A stretch of DNA of 64,000 nucleotides from Parahoeflea alexandrii. Its GTDB lineage: Bacteria > Pseudomonadota > Alphaproteobacteria > Rhizobiales > Rhizobiaceae. Below are positions 15,534 to 24,089 of this stretch, in pieces. The translations under genes were made by a program, and so were the position numbers. Each line of letters begins with the position of its first letter. The stretch's first letter is position 1. The stretch lies in assembly GCF_024105735.1 (NCBI RefSeq), contig NZ_JAAAML010000001.1:860895-924894 (forward strand), given 5' to 3'. Below the pieces are notes generated by a model, which worked only from the letters and a program-made list of their open reading frames with translations, was not told the origin of the DNA and did not search any database.

Positions 15534-16516
15534 CCGCGCTTCCCCCGCCCATCAATCCAACCGTCGAGGCAATCGAGGCCGTGGCGCGTCCACAGTCCCG
15601 CCCGGTCCGCATGTCGCTGTCCGACATCGGAAAGCCGTGCGAGCGGTCGATCTGGTACGGCTTCCGCTGGGCCACAAACGCCGCGCCGCGCCCATCTCGC
15701 TGGAACCGGGCCGGTGACATCGCCATGGCCGTCAAGCCGCTTCTGACCCGCTGGCTGACCGATACCGGTGTGTCCGTCGAAGTACTGGACATCTCGACCG
15801 GCACCTATCACGGCGTCACGGCGCTGGACGGTCATTTCTACTCGCCAATCGACGGCATTGCGACCGGCATCAAGGAAGCGCCGAAAACGCCGCACCTGGT
15901 CGTGACCGCCGCACTCAACACGCAAGCCTATCGCCGGACCGTCAAGGACGGCGTTGCTGTCGCCAATCCCGCCCATCTGGCCAAGGCGCAACTCGGAATG
16001 CATCTGCGCGACCTGACCCGGGCGATCTATGTCTGTTGCGACCGCAATGACGGCAGCGTCCATGCCGAGCGGATCCACTATGACGCGGCCCACGCCATGG
16101 CGATCCTTGCCCGTGCCGAGCGCATCAAGTTCGTGCAGCGCGCACCGGTTCGCATTGCCGACGATCCCGATCATTACCAGTGCCGTGGCTGCGAGGCGCA
16201 CTCAGTCTGCCATGGCGGGGCATTCCCGCCGCGCAATTGCCGGACGTGCTTGCATTCAGGCTGCGTCCAGAACGGCGAATGGTTCTGCATCCGCCATGAC
16301 CGAGAACTGACCACCGACGATCAGCGGGCCGGTTGCCCTAGCCATCTCTACATCCCGTCGCTTGTGACGGGCGATCAGATCGACGCCGACGAGCGCGCCG
16401 AGACCGTCACCTATCGCCTGCCAGATGGCCGCGAATGGGTGGATGGCGCGGATCGCAATCAGTCATCACCCGAACTTTTGCAAGCGCTGGAAGGCGCGGA
16501 ATGGAGCGAAGCATGA
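15530..16516 (+). CDS. Cas4/RecB-like phage Fe-S protein with degenerate nuclease site
   Basis: The 328-aa protein belongs to the phage PD-(D/E)XK exonuclease family with Cas4-type cysteines: C37 in IGKPCERSIWYGF, then C218, C221 and C227 (YQCRGCEAHSVC), plus RNCRTC (237/240). Asp108 in SPIDGIA is kept. Where relatives have an E-x-K (typically LEFKTHN) this one reads VVTAALN at 124-130, so catalytic Glu and Lys are replaced by Val125 and Ala127. It is therefore probably a nuclease-dead, DNA-binding Fe-S protein. It lies just before the sliding clamp. Confidence 0.8.
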   Translation: MTALPPPINPTVEAIEAVARPQSRPVRMSLSDIGKPCERSIWYGFRWATNAAPRPSRWNRAGDIAMAVKPLLTRWLTDTGVSVEVLDISTGTYHGVTALDGHFYSPIDGIATGIKEAPKTPHLVVTAALNTQAYRRTVKDGVAVANPAHLAKAQLGMHLRDLTRAIYVCCDRNDGSVHAERIHYDAAHAMAILARAERIKFVQRAPVRIADDPDHYQCRGCEAHSVCHGGAFPPRNCRTCLHSGCVQNGEWFCIRHDRELTTDDQRAGCPSHLYIPSLVTGDQIDADERAETVTYRLPDGREWVDGADRNQSSPELLQALEGAEWSEA

Positions 16517-16797
16517 ATATTTTCGACAAGATCACCGCCGCCGAATGGAAGAGTGCATCGCGTCTCGGATCTCCGGCACGCAATGAGTATGAATTCCTGC
16601 TCCGCAACGAGGCGATGGCCCGCCTCAATCCAAACGGGTTTCGTACGCCGCCAAAAGAGCCGCGCATTGATGCGAGCGGAAAGACGCGTGGCGATCGCAA
16701 GCGCCAGCGGCGGGATCGCATCAATTGGCATCCCATCGTTCCGCCGCAGCATCTGCACAGCGCAGCCCGCCGTCGCGCGAAAGGCGGTGCAGCATGA
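16513..16797 (+). CDS. Hypothetical basic phage protein
   Basis: The 94-aa protein begins MNIFDKITAAEWKSASRLGSPARNEYEF and ends in an Arg/Lys-rich tail, suggesting nucleic-acid contact. It overlaps both neighbours by 4 bp. No family recognised. Confidence 0.6.
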   Translation: MNIFDKITAAEWKSASRLGSPARNEYEFLLRNEAMARLNPNGFRTPPKEPRIDASGKTRGDRKRQRRDRINWHPIVPPQHLHSAARRRAKGGAA

Positions 16798-17933
16798 CCA
16801 TGAACCTGACCACCACAGCGGGCGCACTTCATTCCGCCCTCAAGACCGTTGGCCATGCAATCGAGCGGCGCAACACACTCCCTATACTGTCGCACGTCCT
16901 GATCAAGAACGACACCATGACGGCCACCGATCTCGATATCGAGATCAAGACCAAGATCCCGTCGTCGTCTGCCAAGGGCTCCATCTGCCTCGATCATCGC
17001 GTCCTGTCCGCGATTTCGGGCAACCTGCCCAAGGACACCGCATTGACCCTCGGAACAATTGAGGGTCAATCGGGCGCATCGTTGGCATTCGATGGCGGGC
17101 TCTACACGCTCAACACGCTGCCAGCCGAGGACTACCCGGACCCGGTCAAGAGGCCGATCAAAAAGACGATCAAGGCTCCCGAGGGCTTTCTCGACAAGCT
17201 GCGCTTCGTGTCGCACTTCATGAGTACCGAGGAAACGCGGTACTACCTCAACGGCGTCTGCATCTATGACGGCAGGCTGGTCGCAACGGACGGCCATCGC
17301 CTTGGCTACGTCGATTGCGGGATCGAGTCCAAGAATCGGCCAATCATTCCGCGCGGCGCTGTCGCTGCCTTGCTCGAGCTTGGCGAGCCGTCGCAGATCA
17401 GTTTCGGCGAAAATGTTGTCATCTTCGATCTGCCAGGCACGGTTCTCCGGTCAAAGCTGATCGACGGCACCTATCCGGACTATCAGCGCGTCATCCCCAA
17501 TATTGCGGACAATGCGCCCGAGATGACGGTCGATGGCAAGGTTCTCAGTGCTGCGATCAGGCGGGCGTCTTCACTCTATCCATTCCGGCGAACCGAAGCG
17601 GTCACATTTGCCTTGTCCGATGATGGTCGCCTGGCGCTAGTGCGAGAACGGATCGACGCCGGAACGTCACGCGAGATCATCCCGGCAACAGTATCCGGGC
17701 CGCCGCTCATTGCCGCCCTTGATGGCCGATATCTGCAGCACATGGTCAAGGCGCATCGCGGATCCGGCACACTCACGCTGCGTTTCATCGATGCCGGTTC
17801 GCCGATCAGCGTTACATCAGAACGGGAGGGCTTCAACTCGATACTAATGCCGATGCGCACCGGAAGCGAGCAGACTGCCCGCGAAGCACTGACCTTGCTT
17901 GCTCCGGCACGGCGTCTGGAGGCAGCGGAATGA
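16794..17933 (+). CDS. dnaN: Phage-encoded DNA polymerase III beta subunit (sliding clamp)
   Basis: The 379-aa protein is a full-length bacterial-type clamp: N-terminal domain (LHSALKTVGHAIERRNTLPILSHVLI), central domain (TRYYLNGVCIYDGRLVATDGHRLGY) and C-terminal domain (DGRYLQHMVKAH...FNSILMPMR). The motif TDGHRL is diagnostic of DnaN. It should ring DNA and tether the host polymerase, and might displace or compete with the host clamp. The conventional C-terminus MPMRL appears as MPMRT plus a tail of about 27 residues. It starts inside the upstream stop. Confidence 0.92.
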   Translation: MTMNLTTTAGALHSALKTVGHAIERRNTLPILSHVLIKNDTMTATDLDIEIKTKIPSSSAKGSICLDHRVLSAISGNLPKDTALTLGTIEGQSGASLAFDGGLYTLNTLPAEDYPDPVKRPIKKTIKAPEGFLDKLRFVSHFMSTEETRYYLNGVCIYDGRLVATDGHRLGYVDCGIESKNRPIIPRGAVAALLELGEPSQISFGENVVIFDLPGTVLRSKLIDGTYPDYQRVIPNIADNAPEMTVDGKVLSAAIRRASSLYPFRRTEAVTFALSDDGRLALVRERIDAGTSREIIPATVSGPPLIAALDGRYLQHMVKAHRGSGTLTLRFIDAGSPISVTSEREGFNSILMPMRTGSEQTAREALTLLAPARRLEAAE

Positions 17934-19345
17934 TCCACCCGTCGTATGAGGATCTGATCGCCCGCAAGGCCGTGGCCTTCACCCCGCGCGGCTTTGACCA
18001 GATCCCAGATCTCCATCCCGATCTGTTCCCGCACCAGCGCGCCGTGACCGAGTTCGCCCTGCATGCGGGTTGCGCGGCCATGTTTCTCGATACCGGACTC
18101 GGCAAGTCGTTCTCGGCTCTGGAATGGGGCAGGGTCGTTGTCGAGAAGACGAACAAGCCCGTCCTGATGCTGGCCCCGCTGGCAGTCGGCCCGCAACACG
18201 AACGCGAGGCCCGGCGCTTCGGCATCGATGCCAAATACATCCGCTCGGCCGACGAGATCGAGGGACCGGCCCGGATCTACATCACCAACTATGAGCGGAT
18301 CGACAACTTCCTGATCAACCAGTTCGGCGGCGTGATCCTCGACGAGAGCTCCATCCTCAAGAGCTTCGCAGGCGTCACCACGCGCAAGCTGATCCAGTTG
18401 TTCTCGCAAACGCCCTATCGGCTTTGCTGCACGGCCACACCGGCGCCGAACGATCATACCGAGCTGGGGCAGCACTCTGCCTTTCTTGGCATTATGGACG
18501 CGCCGGAAATGATGTCCCGGTGGTTCATCGCTGATCAGCAGAACGCGGGCAAGTACCGGCTCAAGAAGCCGGCCGTCAAAGCGTTCTGGCGCTGGGTCGC
18601 GTCATGGTCGCGGTGCGTCTCGCTGCCGTCCGATCTCGGCTTTCCCGATGACGGCTATGTCCTGCCCAGGATCTCGACAATCGAGCACACCGTTAAAGCC
18701 GACCGGACAATCAATGCAGGCGAGGAAACCAAGGGCAAGCTCGCCGGTCAACAGCGCCTGTTTCGCATGCCGGACACTTCCGCAACGGCTATTCACGCCG
18801 AGAAGCGACTGACCTGTCAGGATCGCGCCGATCTTGTTGCTGAGTGCGTCGACAGCGATCCGGAAGAACAATGGCTGATCTGGTGCGACACCGACTATGA
18901 CGCCGATGCCGTTGCCGAGCGCATTCCGGACGCATTGGAAGTCCGCGGATCAATGCAGCTATCCCTGAAAGAGGCGCGGCTCGACGCATTTGCCCAGGGC
19001 AATCTCCGCGTCCTGATCACGAAGCCCTCAATCGCAGGCTACGGCTTGAATCTTCAAGGCTGCGCTCGCATGGCCTTCGCAGGCCTCAGTTTCAGCTACG
19101 AAAACTATTATCAGGCCATCCGCCGCTGCTGGCGCTTCGGGCAAAAGCGCGAGGTCGAGGTGCATATCGCCATGGCTGATACTGAGGCAGCGATCAAGCG
19201 CGTTATCGACCGCAAGTCCGGCGACCATCTCGCCATGAAGATCGAGATGCAGATCGCGATGCGCGAAGCGGCCGCCAATTCCCGAGTTCTTCAATCCTAC
19301 GAACCGAAACAGGAGGCCACGCTCCCGGCGTGGATCAGCGCATGA
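17930..19345 (+). CDS. SNF2/DEAD-box superfamily 2 helicase
   Basis: The 471-aa protein has helicase motif I DTGLGKS at 54-60, motif II LDESS at 137-141 (DExx variant), motif III CTATPAPND at 167-175 and motif VI-like YYQAIRRCWRFGQKREV, which resembles the QxxGRxxRxGQ motif of SNF2 enzymes. Such helicases directly precede DNA methylases in many phages. Possible roles are origin remodelling or restriction evasion; DNA substrate unknown. Confidence 0.88.
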   Translation: MIHPSYEDLIARKAVAFTPRGFDQIPDLHPDLFPHQRAVTEFALHAGCAAMFLDTGLGKSFSALEWGRVVVEKTNKPVLMLAPLAVGPQHEREARRFGIDAKYIRSADEIEGPARIYITNYERIDNFLINQFGGVILDESSILKSFAGVTTRKLIQLFSQTPYRLCCTATPAPNDHTELGQHSAFLGIMDAPEMMSRWFIADQQNAGKYRLKKPAVKAFWRWVASWSRCVSLPSDLGFPDDGYVLPRISTIEHTVKADRTINAGEETKGKLAGQQRLFRMPDTSATAIHAEKRLTCQDRADLVAECVDSDPEEQWLIWCDTDYDADAVAERIPDALEVRGSMQLSLKEARLDAFAQGNLRVLITKPSIAGYGLNLQGCARMAFAGLSFSYENYYQAIRRCWRFGQKREVEVHIAMADTEAAIKRVIDRKSGDHLAMKIEMQIAMREAAANSRVLQSYEPKQEATLPAWISA

Positions 19346-20253
19346 CCAATGTTCTCGACCAGTCCGCAGGCACGTCCTGGCATGCCTACAATGCCGACAC
19401 CGTGGAATTCACGGCAGGCATGCCGACCAACTCTATCGACCTGTCCGTTTACTCACCTCCGTTTTCGTCACTTTATATCTATTCCGAGAGCGAGCGGGAC
19501 ATGGGCAACGTCGACTCGCATGATGAGTTCTTTGCCACATACCGGCACCTGATCCGCGAAAAGCTGCGCATCACAAAGCCGGGCCGACTGACAGCGATCC
19601 ACGTCAAGGATCTGGTTTTCTATTCCAACAGTTCCGAGAAGGGCGATCGCGGCCTCTATCACTTCACCGGCGAGTGCATTCGCGTTCACGTCGAGGAAGG
19701 CTGGACGTTCCATCGGCTGATCACGATCTGGCGCTGCCCGGTCAAGGAGATGCAGAAAACCAAGTCGGACAGGCTACTTTACAAGAACTTCCGGACCGAT
19801 GCGGCGCGCACCGGCGGCGGCATGCCCGAATACATCGCCGTGTTCCGCAAATGGAACGACGACATGGAAAACACTCCGGCCGTCGTTCATCCGCCCGCGC
19901 AATTCCCACTCGATGTCTGGCAGGAATGGGCCTCGCCGGTATGGATGGATACCCACGAAACGAACGTGCTCAATGTCGGCGCCAAGAACGACGAGGAACG
20001 GCATCTTTGCCCGATGCCGCTGGACCTGACCCAGCGCATCGTCCTGCAATATTCCAACCCGGGCGAGACCGTCTATTCCCCCTTTATGGGCATCGGCTCC
20101 GAAGGTGTGGTCGCGATCCGTGAGGGCCGCAAGTTCCTCGGCACCGAATTGAAGCCCGCCTATTTCCAGCGCGCTGTCCGCAATCTGCAGGCGGCCGAGG
20201 AAAACCAGACTGCCGGCGATCTTCTCGACACCTTCTCGGGAGACGCGGCATGA
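19342..20253 (+). CDS. DNA methyltransferase (N4-cytosine/N6-adenine type)
   Basis: The 303-aa enzyme has motif IV VYSPPF (SPPF, favoured by N4-cytosine methylases; N6-adenine ones usually have DPPY) and, near the C-terminus, the SAM motif YSPFMGIGSEGVVAIREGRKFLGTEL. The order IV before I marks the beta class. It overlaps the SNF2 helicase by 4 bp, so the two are made together. Likely protects phage DNA from restriction or marks it; recognition sequence unknown. Confidence 0.88.
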   Translation: MTNVLDQSAGTSWHAYNADTVEFTAGMPTNSIDLSVYSPPFSSLYIYSESERDMGNVDSHDEFFATYRHLIREKLRITKPGRLTAIHVKDLVFYSNSSEKGDRGLYHFTGECIRVHVEEGWTFHRLITIWRCPVKEMQKTKSDRLLYKNFRTDAARTGGGMPEYIAVFRKWNDDMENTPAVVHPPAQFPLDVWQEWASPVWMDTHETNVLNVGAKNDEERHLCPMPLDLTQRIVLQYSNPGETVYSPFMGIGSEGVVAIREGRKFLGTELKPAYFQRAVRNLQAAEENQTAGDLLDTFSGDAA

Positions 20254-20444
20254 GGATTACCGACCCGATCAATCAGAAGGTTTCGTTTCTCGAAGCCGAG
20301 ATCGCCCGCGAGGACCAAATCATCGCCAATGCCATGGCCGCCAAGCAGATCGGCGATGGCTACTGGAAAAAGCGCTGGGAACTCCAGAACAAGCTTGCCG
20401 TCGCCAAGGCGCTGCAGGGTGCGGTTCGGGAGGTGTTGGGATGA
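20250..20444 (+). CDS. Small helical hypothetical protein
   Basis: The 64-aa, mostly helical protein (KVSFLEAEIAREDQIIANAM...LQNKLAVAKALQGAV) could form a coiled coil. ATGA overlaps on both sides. No family recognised. Confidence 0.6.
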   Translation: MRITDPINQKVSFLEAEIAREDQIIANAMAAKQIGDGYWKKRWELQNKLAVAKALQGAVREVLG

Positions 20445-20575
20445 TCCTCACCTGTTACCGATGCCCGCGCCAGCTCTGCTTTCACGGCTCCAATCGCTCG
20501 CTGTTCGTTCGTTTGTTCGGATGGATCAACAGGGGGGGGCGGTACTTCTGCGCCTCCTGCGGAGGTGAAGAATGA
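20441..20575 (+). CDS. 44-aa zinc-ribbon-like protein
   Basis: This very short gene reads MILTCYRCPRQLCF...GRYFCASCGGEE with paired cysteines (CxxC at 5/8 and FCASC near the end), so it probably folds around one zinc. It overlaps the upstream stop and the downstream start by 4 bp each, which makes it a convincing gene despite its size. A run of eight G (20532-20539) lies within it. Confidence 0.6.
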   Translation: MILTCYRCPRQLCFHGSNRSLFVRLFGWINRGGRYFCASCGGEE

Positions 20576-21195
20576 GCGGTAAACCCCACGACCTCACCGG
20601 CCAGTCATTTGGTAATTGGATCGTCCTGGAATTCGCAGGTGCGGAACCGCCGAAGCACAAGGCGAAATGGTTTTGCCAGTGCGTTTGCGGCGCCCGGAAG
20701 GTAGTTCCCGCCGACAGCCTCAAGCGTGGCAAATCCAAGTCGTGCGGATGCCTCACGAACACCATGCGGATCAAGAGCTGTCAGCGTCACGGCCACACTT
20801 CAATCGGCTTCCAGTCGCGCACCTACTCGACGTGGCATGCCATGAAAGAGCGGTGTCAAAACGAGCGCCACATGTCCTATCCCGACTACGGCGGGCGCGG
20901 AATTTCGGTCTGCGATAGATGGAACGACTTCGCCAACTTCCTCGCCGATATGGGTGAAAAACCAGACAACGTTTCGATCGATAGGATCGACGTGAACGGC
21001 AACTATGAGCCATCCAACTGCCGATGGGCGAATGTAGCAACACAATCGGCAAACAAGCGAAAGCGCGTCAAGTATCAGGACATCTACGCCCTGATCGCCG
21101 CGGCATCTGCGGTCTGCAAATCACCAAGAAGTCAAACCGAGGTCAATCGGCTTTCCGATGCCCTGAAAGCACTGGAGGCCAGCCATGGGATTTGA
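20572..21195 (+). CDS. HNH/AP2-type phage endonuclease-like protein
   Basis: The 207-aa protein has an N-terminal Cys-bearing domain (WFCQCVCGARKVVPADSL...SCGCL) followed by the common phage module GGRGISVCDRWNDFANFL and SIDRIDVNGNYEPSNCRWA, found with AP2 and HNH homing-type endonucleases. The His-Asn-His core is not complete, so activity is uncertain. It may be a mobile endonuclease gene inserted between the methylase and the second helicase. Confidence 0.7.
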   Translation: MSGKPHDLTGQSFGNWIVLEFAGAEPPKHKAKWFCQCVCGARKVVPADSLKRGKSKSCGCLTNTMRIKSCQRHGHTSIGFQSRTYSTWHAMKERCQNERHMSYPDYGGRGISVCDRWNDFANFLADMGEKPDNVSIDRIDVNGNYEPSNCRWANVATQSANKRKRVKYQDIYALIAAASAVCKSPRSQTEVNRLSDALKALEASHGI

Positions 21196-22882
21196 ACTTC
21201 GATATTACCAGAACGAGGCGATTAAATCGATCATCGATTATTGGGATGCCGGCGGCGGAAATCCGCTGATCGAAATGGCGACAGGCGTCGGCAAGTCAAT
21301 GGTACTTGCCGGTCTCACGAAAAAGCTTCTCGAAGACTATCCGGCCATGCGCATCTTGATGGTTGTCCATCGCAAAAAGCTGATCCGGCAGAACTTCGGC
21401 GCGCTGTTGAAAGCTTGGCCGGACGCCCCGGTCGGCATCTATTCCGCCGGGCTGGGCAAGAGGGACGCCCATCATCGGATTACCTTCGCCGGCATCCAAT
21501 CCGTCTACAACAAGGTGCGCCAGCTCGGGCCGCGCGATGTCATACTGATCGATGAGTGCCACCTTGTCCCGGCAAAGGGCGAAGGCCAATATCGGCAGTT
21601 GCTTGACGACATGCATGCCATCGCACCGCATGCGCGCGTCTGTGGATTTACCGCGACTCCCTACAGGACGGACACCGGCAGGCTTGACGCCGGATCGTCG
21701 CGGCTTTTCGATGAGACGATCTACAAATACGACATCGGTAAAGGCATTGCGGACGGCTATCTGGCCCCGCTTGTTTCGCGCGCCGGCATTGATGAAATCG
21801 ATGTATCCAACGTGCGCAGGGCCGGCGGCGAATTCGTCGGAACCGAGCTTGAAAAGGTCTCTTTCGACATCATCGACAAGGCTGTGGCCGAGATTTGCGA
21901 GATCGGAAAAACCCGCAAATCGTGGCTGATATTCTGCCCGGGCATCAAACACTCAGAGGCCGTTTGCGCGGCGCTCAAGGCGCGCGGCATCATCTGCGGG
22001 ACCGTCCATAGCGGGAACGCGGAAGGACTGAACGACAGCAATCTCGAACGGTTTGAAAAGGGCGAGATCAGGGCGCTGGCATCTGCCGACATGATCACAA
22101 CCGGCTTTGACGCGCCGGGCGTCGATTTGATCGCAATGCTCAGAGCAACCCTGTCCGTTTCCCTCTACGTCCAAATCGCGGGCAGGGGAACGCGCGTTGT
22201 TTGGCCGCATGGCTTCGATCAGAACAAGGGCGATGCCGAGGACCGCATCAACGCCATCGCCCGGTCGCCGAAACCGAACTGCCTCGTTCTGGATTATGCC
22301 GGCAATATTCGCCGTCATGGCCCGGTCGATGCCGTGGGCGCCGAGAGCAAGACGTTCAATCCAGAAAGCGACACCGGCAAAGTCTCGGTTGATAGCGTGC
22401 GCGCCAAGGAATGCCCGGGCTGCCAGGAACTGATCGCGATCAACTCTATCACATGCAAGATCTGCGGACATGAATTCCCGCGCGAAGAAAAGCCCAAGCA
22501 CGAGGCCGAGGCCGAGAAGTCGGTCGGCATCCTGTCAGGTGAGAAGGTGCCTCCGCAGCAGATCCCGGTCGTCGACTGGCGGCTCGATCGGCACACAAAG
22601 GCCTATTCGCCGGACAGTGTGCGCGTGACCTACATCGCCGGCATTTCCGAATACCGGGAATGGCTCGCCTTCGAGCATGGCGGATACGCCAGCCAGAAGG
22701 CCATGCAGTGGTGGGCCATGCACGGCGGTTCGTCGCCCTACCCCAAGACCACCGATGAAGCGCTGCACCGCATGGAAGAACTGACCATGCCGGTCACCAT
22801 CAGCGTGAAGCCGAACAAGAAATATTTCGACATCGTCGGCCGATCGTTTCCGGCGCGGCGCGAGCTGGAGGCAGCAGAATGA
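21185..22882 (+). CDS. DEAD/DEAH-box superfamily 2 helicase with C-terminal zinc ribbon
   Basis: The 565-aa protein has motif I MATGVGKSM (about 32-40), motif II LIDECH, motif III FTATPYR, motif V MITTGFDAPGVD and motif VI QIAGRGTR, so both RecA-like domains are intact. A zinc ribbon, CPGC...CKICG, follows near residue 412. It resembles the helicase used by phages for origin melting or fork processing and the translocase of type I restriction enzymes. It overlaps the HNH-like gene by 11 bp. Confidence 0.9.
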   Translation: MGFELRYYQNEAIKSIIDYWDAGGGNPLIEMATGVGKSMVLAGLTKKLLEDYPAMRILMVVHRKKLIRQNFGALLKAWPDAPVGIYSAGLGKRDAHHRITFAGIQSVYNKVRQLGPRDVILIDECHLVPAKGEGQYRQLLDDMHAIAPHARVCGFTATPYRTDTGRLDAGSSRLFDETIYKYDIGKGIADGYLAPLVSRAGIDEIDVSNVRRAGGEFVGTELEKVSFDIIDKAVAEICEIGKTRKSWLIFCPGIKHSEAVCAALKARGIICGTVHSGNAEGLNDSNLERFEKGEIRALASADMITTGFDAPGVDLIAMLRATLSVSLYVQIAGRGTRVVWPHGFDQNKGDAEDRINAIARSPKPNCLVLDYAGNIRRHGPVDAVGAESKTFNPESDTGKVSVDSVRAKECPGCQELIAINSITCKICGHEFPREEKPKHEAEAEKSVGILSGEKVPPQQIPVVDWRLDRHTKAYSPDSVRVTYIAGISEYREWLAFEHGGYASQKAMQWWAMHGGSSPYPKTTDEALHRMEELTMPVTISVKPNKKYFDIVGRSFPARRELEAAE

Positions 22883-23751
22883 GAAAGATTGAGGTTTCCA
22901 AATATCTCAAGACGGAAGGTGAGCCGGGTCCGGCGCCAATGCTGCAGTGGATCGAAATCAGCCTTCTGGTTGTCGACGACAGCTATCAGCGCGAGCTGAA
23001 GGCTGGCAACTGGAAAGCTATCCATCGTATTGCAACGGGCTTCCGCTGGTCGCGCTTCTCTCCCGTTTTTGTCGCTCCGGTGGAGGGCGGTCGGTACGCC
23101 ATCATCGATGGCCAGCACAGGGTTCATGGGGCGATGATGGCCGGCATCGAGAGCGTGCCGTGCCAGGTGGTGCACATGACCCGAGAAGAACAGGCTGCAG
23201 CTTTTGCCGCCGTGAATGGCGATGTGACCAAGGTCACCGCCTGGCAGGTGTTCAAGGCAGCGCTGGCCGCTGGCGAAAAATGGGCGGTCGAAGCCGCCAA
23301 TGTAGCCAGCGAGGCTGGTTGCGAGTTGATGGTGCAGAATGCAAGTAGCTGGACCAAGAAGCCGAAGCAGATCTATGCAGTTACCGGGTTTCGAAAACTG
23401 CTGACCGCGCACAAGCGTGAGAATGTTGTTGCTGCTCTGACTGCAATCGCCCAGGCCGAGGGGTTCTCGGATGTGCCGGATATGTGGGACGGCAGCATCA
23501 TCCTACCGGTTCTTTCGGCATGCTCGCAACGACCGCGAGCGGTGACGAGAGGCGAAGCGTTTATCGACTTTCTCGAAATGTGGCCGCTTCTCGATGAGAT
23601 GGAACGTATTCAGTCCCAGACCAAAGAGCGGATCCGCAAGGGGCTGCCTTACATCGGCAAGAAAGAGCAGCTTGAAAGCGCGCTAATTGATGCCATCGAC
23701 CGGAAGTTTGTCGATCGAATGATGCTGCCGGCGCCAGAGGCGGTGAAATGA
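22879..23751 (+). CDS. ParB/sulfiredoxin-fold domain protein
   Basis: The 290-aa protein has the ParB N-terminal signature: SYQRELKAGNWKAIHRIA, then FSPVFVAPVEGG and IIDGQHRVHGAMMAG (the GxxRxxA phosphate-binding box). The C-terminal half is helical and lacks an evident centromere-binding HTH. ParB-fold proteins may be CTP-dependent clamps or nucleases; which applies here is unknown. It sits between a helicase and a DnaA-like protein. Confidence 0.8.
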   Translation: MRKIEVSKYLKTEGEPGPAPMLQWIEISLLVVDDSYQRELKAGNWKAIHRIATGFRWSRFSPVFVAPVEGGRYAIIDGQHRVHGAMMAGIESVPCQVVHMTREEQAAAFAAVNGDVTKVTAWQVFKAALAAGEKWAVEAANVASEAGCELMVQNASSWTKKPKQIYAVTGFRKLLTAHKRENVVAALTAIAQAEGFSDVPDMWDGSIILPVLSACSQRPRAVTRGEAFIDFLEMWPLLDEMERIQSQTKERIRKGLPYIGKKEQLESALIDAIDRKFVDRMMLPAPEAVK

Positions 23752-24089
23752 ACGCCCGGGTTCAAGAAATCATGCGCGAGCTGCCGCCGAGCGTCCGCAG
23801 CATCGTGGTTGATGCGGCGCATCAGTACGGCGTGAAAATCTACAGCATTTTCAGCCCAAGCCGTCGCAATCCGGTCGTCATGGCCAGATGGTCGGCGATG
23901 TACCGGGTAAAATCCGAGATCGAGGTCGCATCAACGATCAAGATTTCCGAGTGGTTCGATCGTGATCACACATCGGTCTTGAGCGGCTTGGCTCGCTATT
24001 CCGCGATCACCGGCAAGCCGCGCCTGACCAACTATGACCTGACCAGGCGCGTCAACAATCCATCACAAATCAAGGGTGTGAAGCTATGA
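23748..24089 (+). CDS. Stand-alone DnaA domain IV-like DNA-binding protein
   Basis: The 113-aa protein consists of the DnaA C-terminal HTH domain alone: SPSRRNPVVMARWSAMYRVKSEI (basic loop and helix), KISEWFDRDHTSVLSGLARY at 65-84. The DRDHTSV segment is the DnaA-box recognition signature (GRDHTTV in DnaA). There is no AAA+ ATPase domain. It could bind host DnaA boxes or the phage origin, acting as initiator or competitor. Confidence 0.85.
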   Translation: MNARVQEIMRELPPSVRSIVVDAAHQYGVKIYSIFSPSRRNPVVMARWSAMYRVKSEIEVASTIKISEWFDRDHTSVLSGLARYSAITGKPRLTNYDLTRRVNNPSQIKGVKL

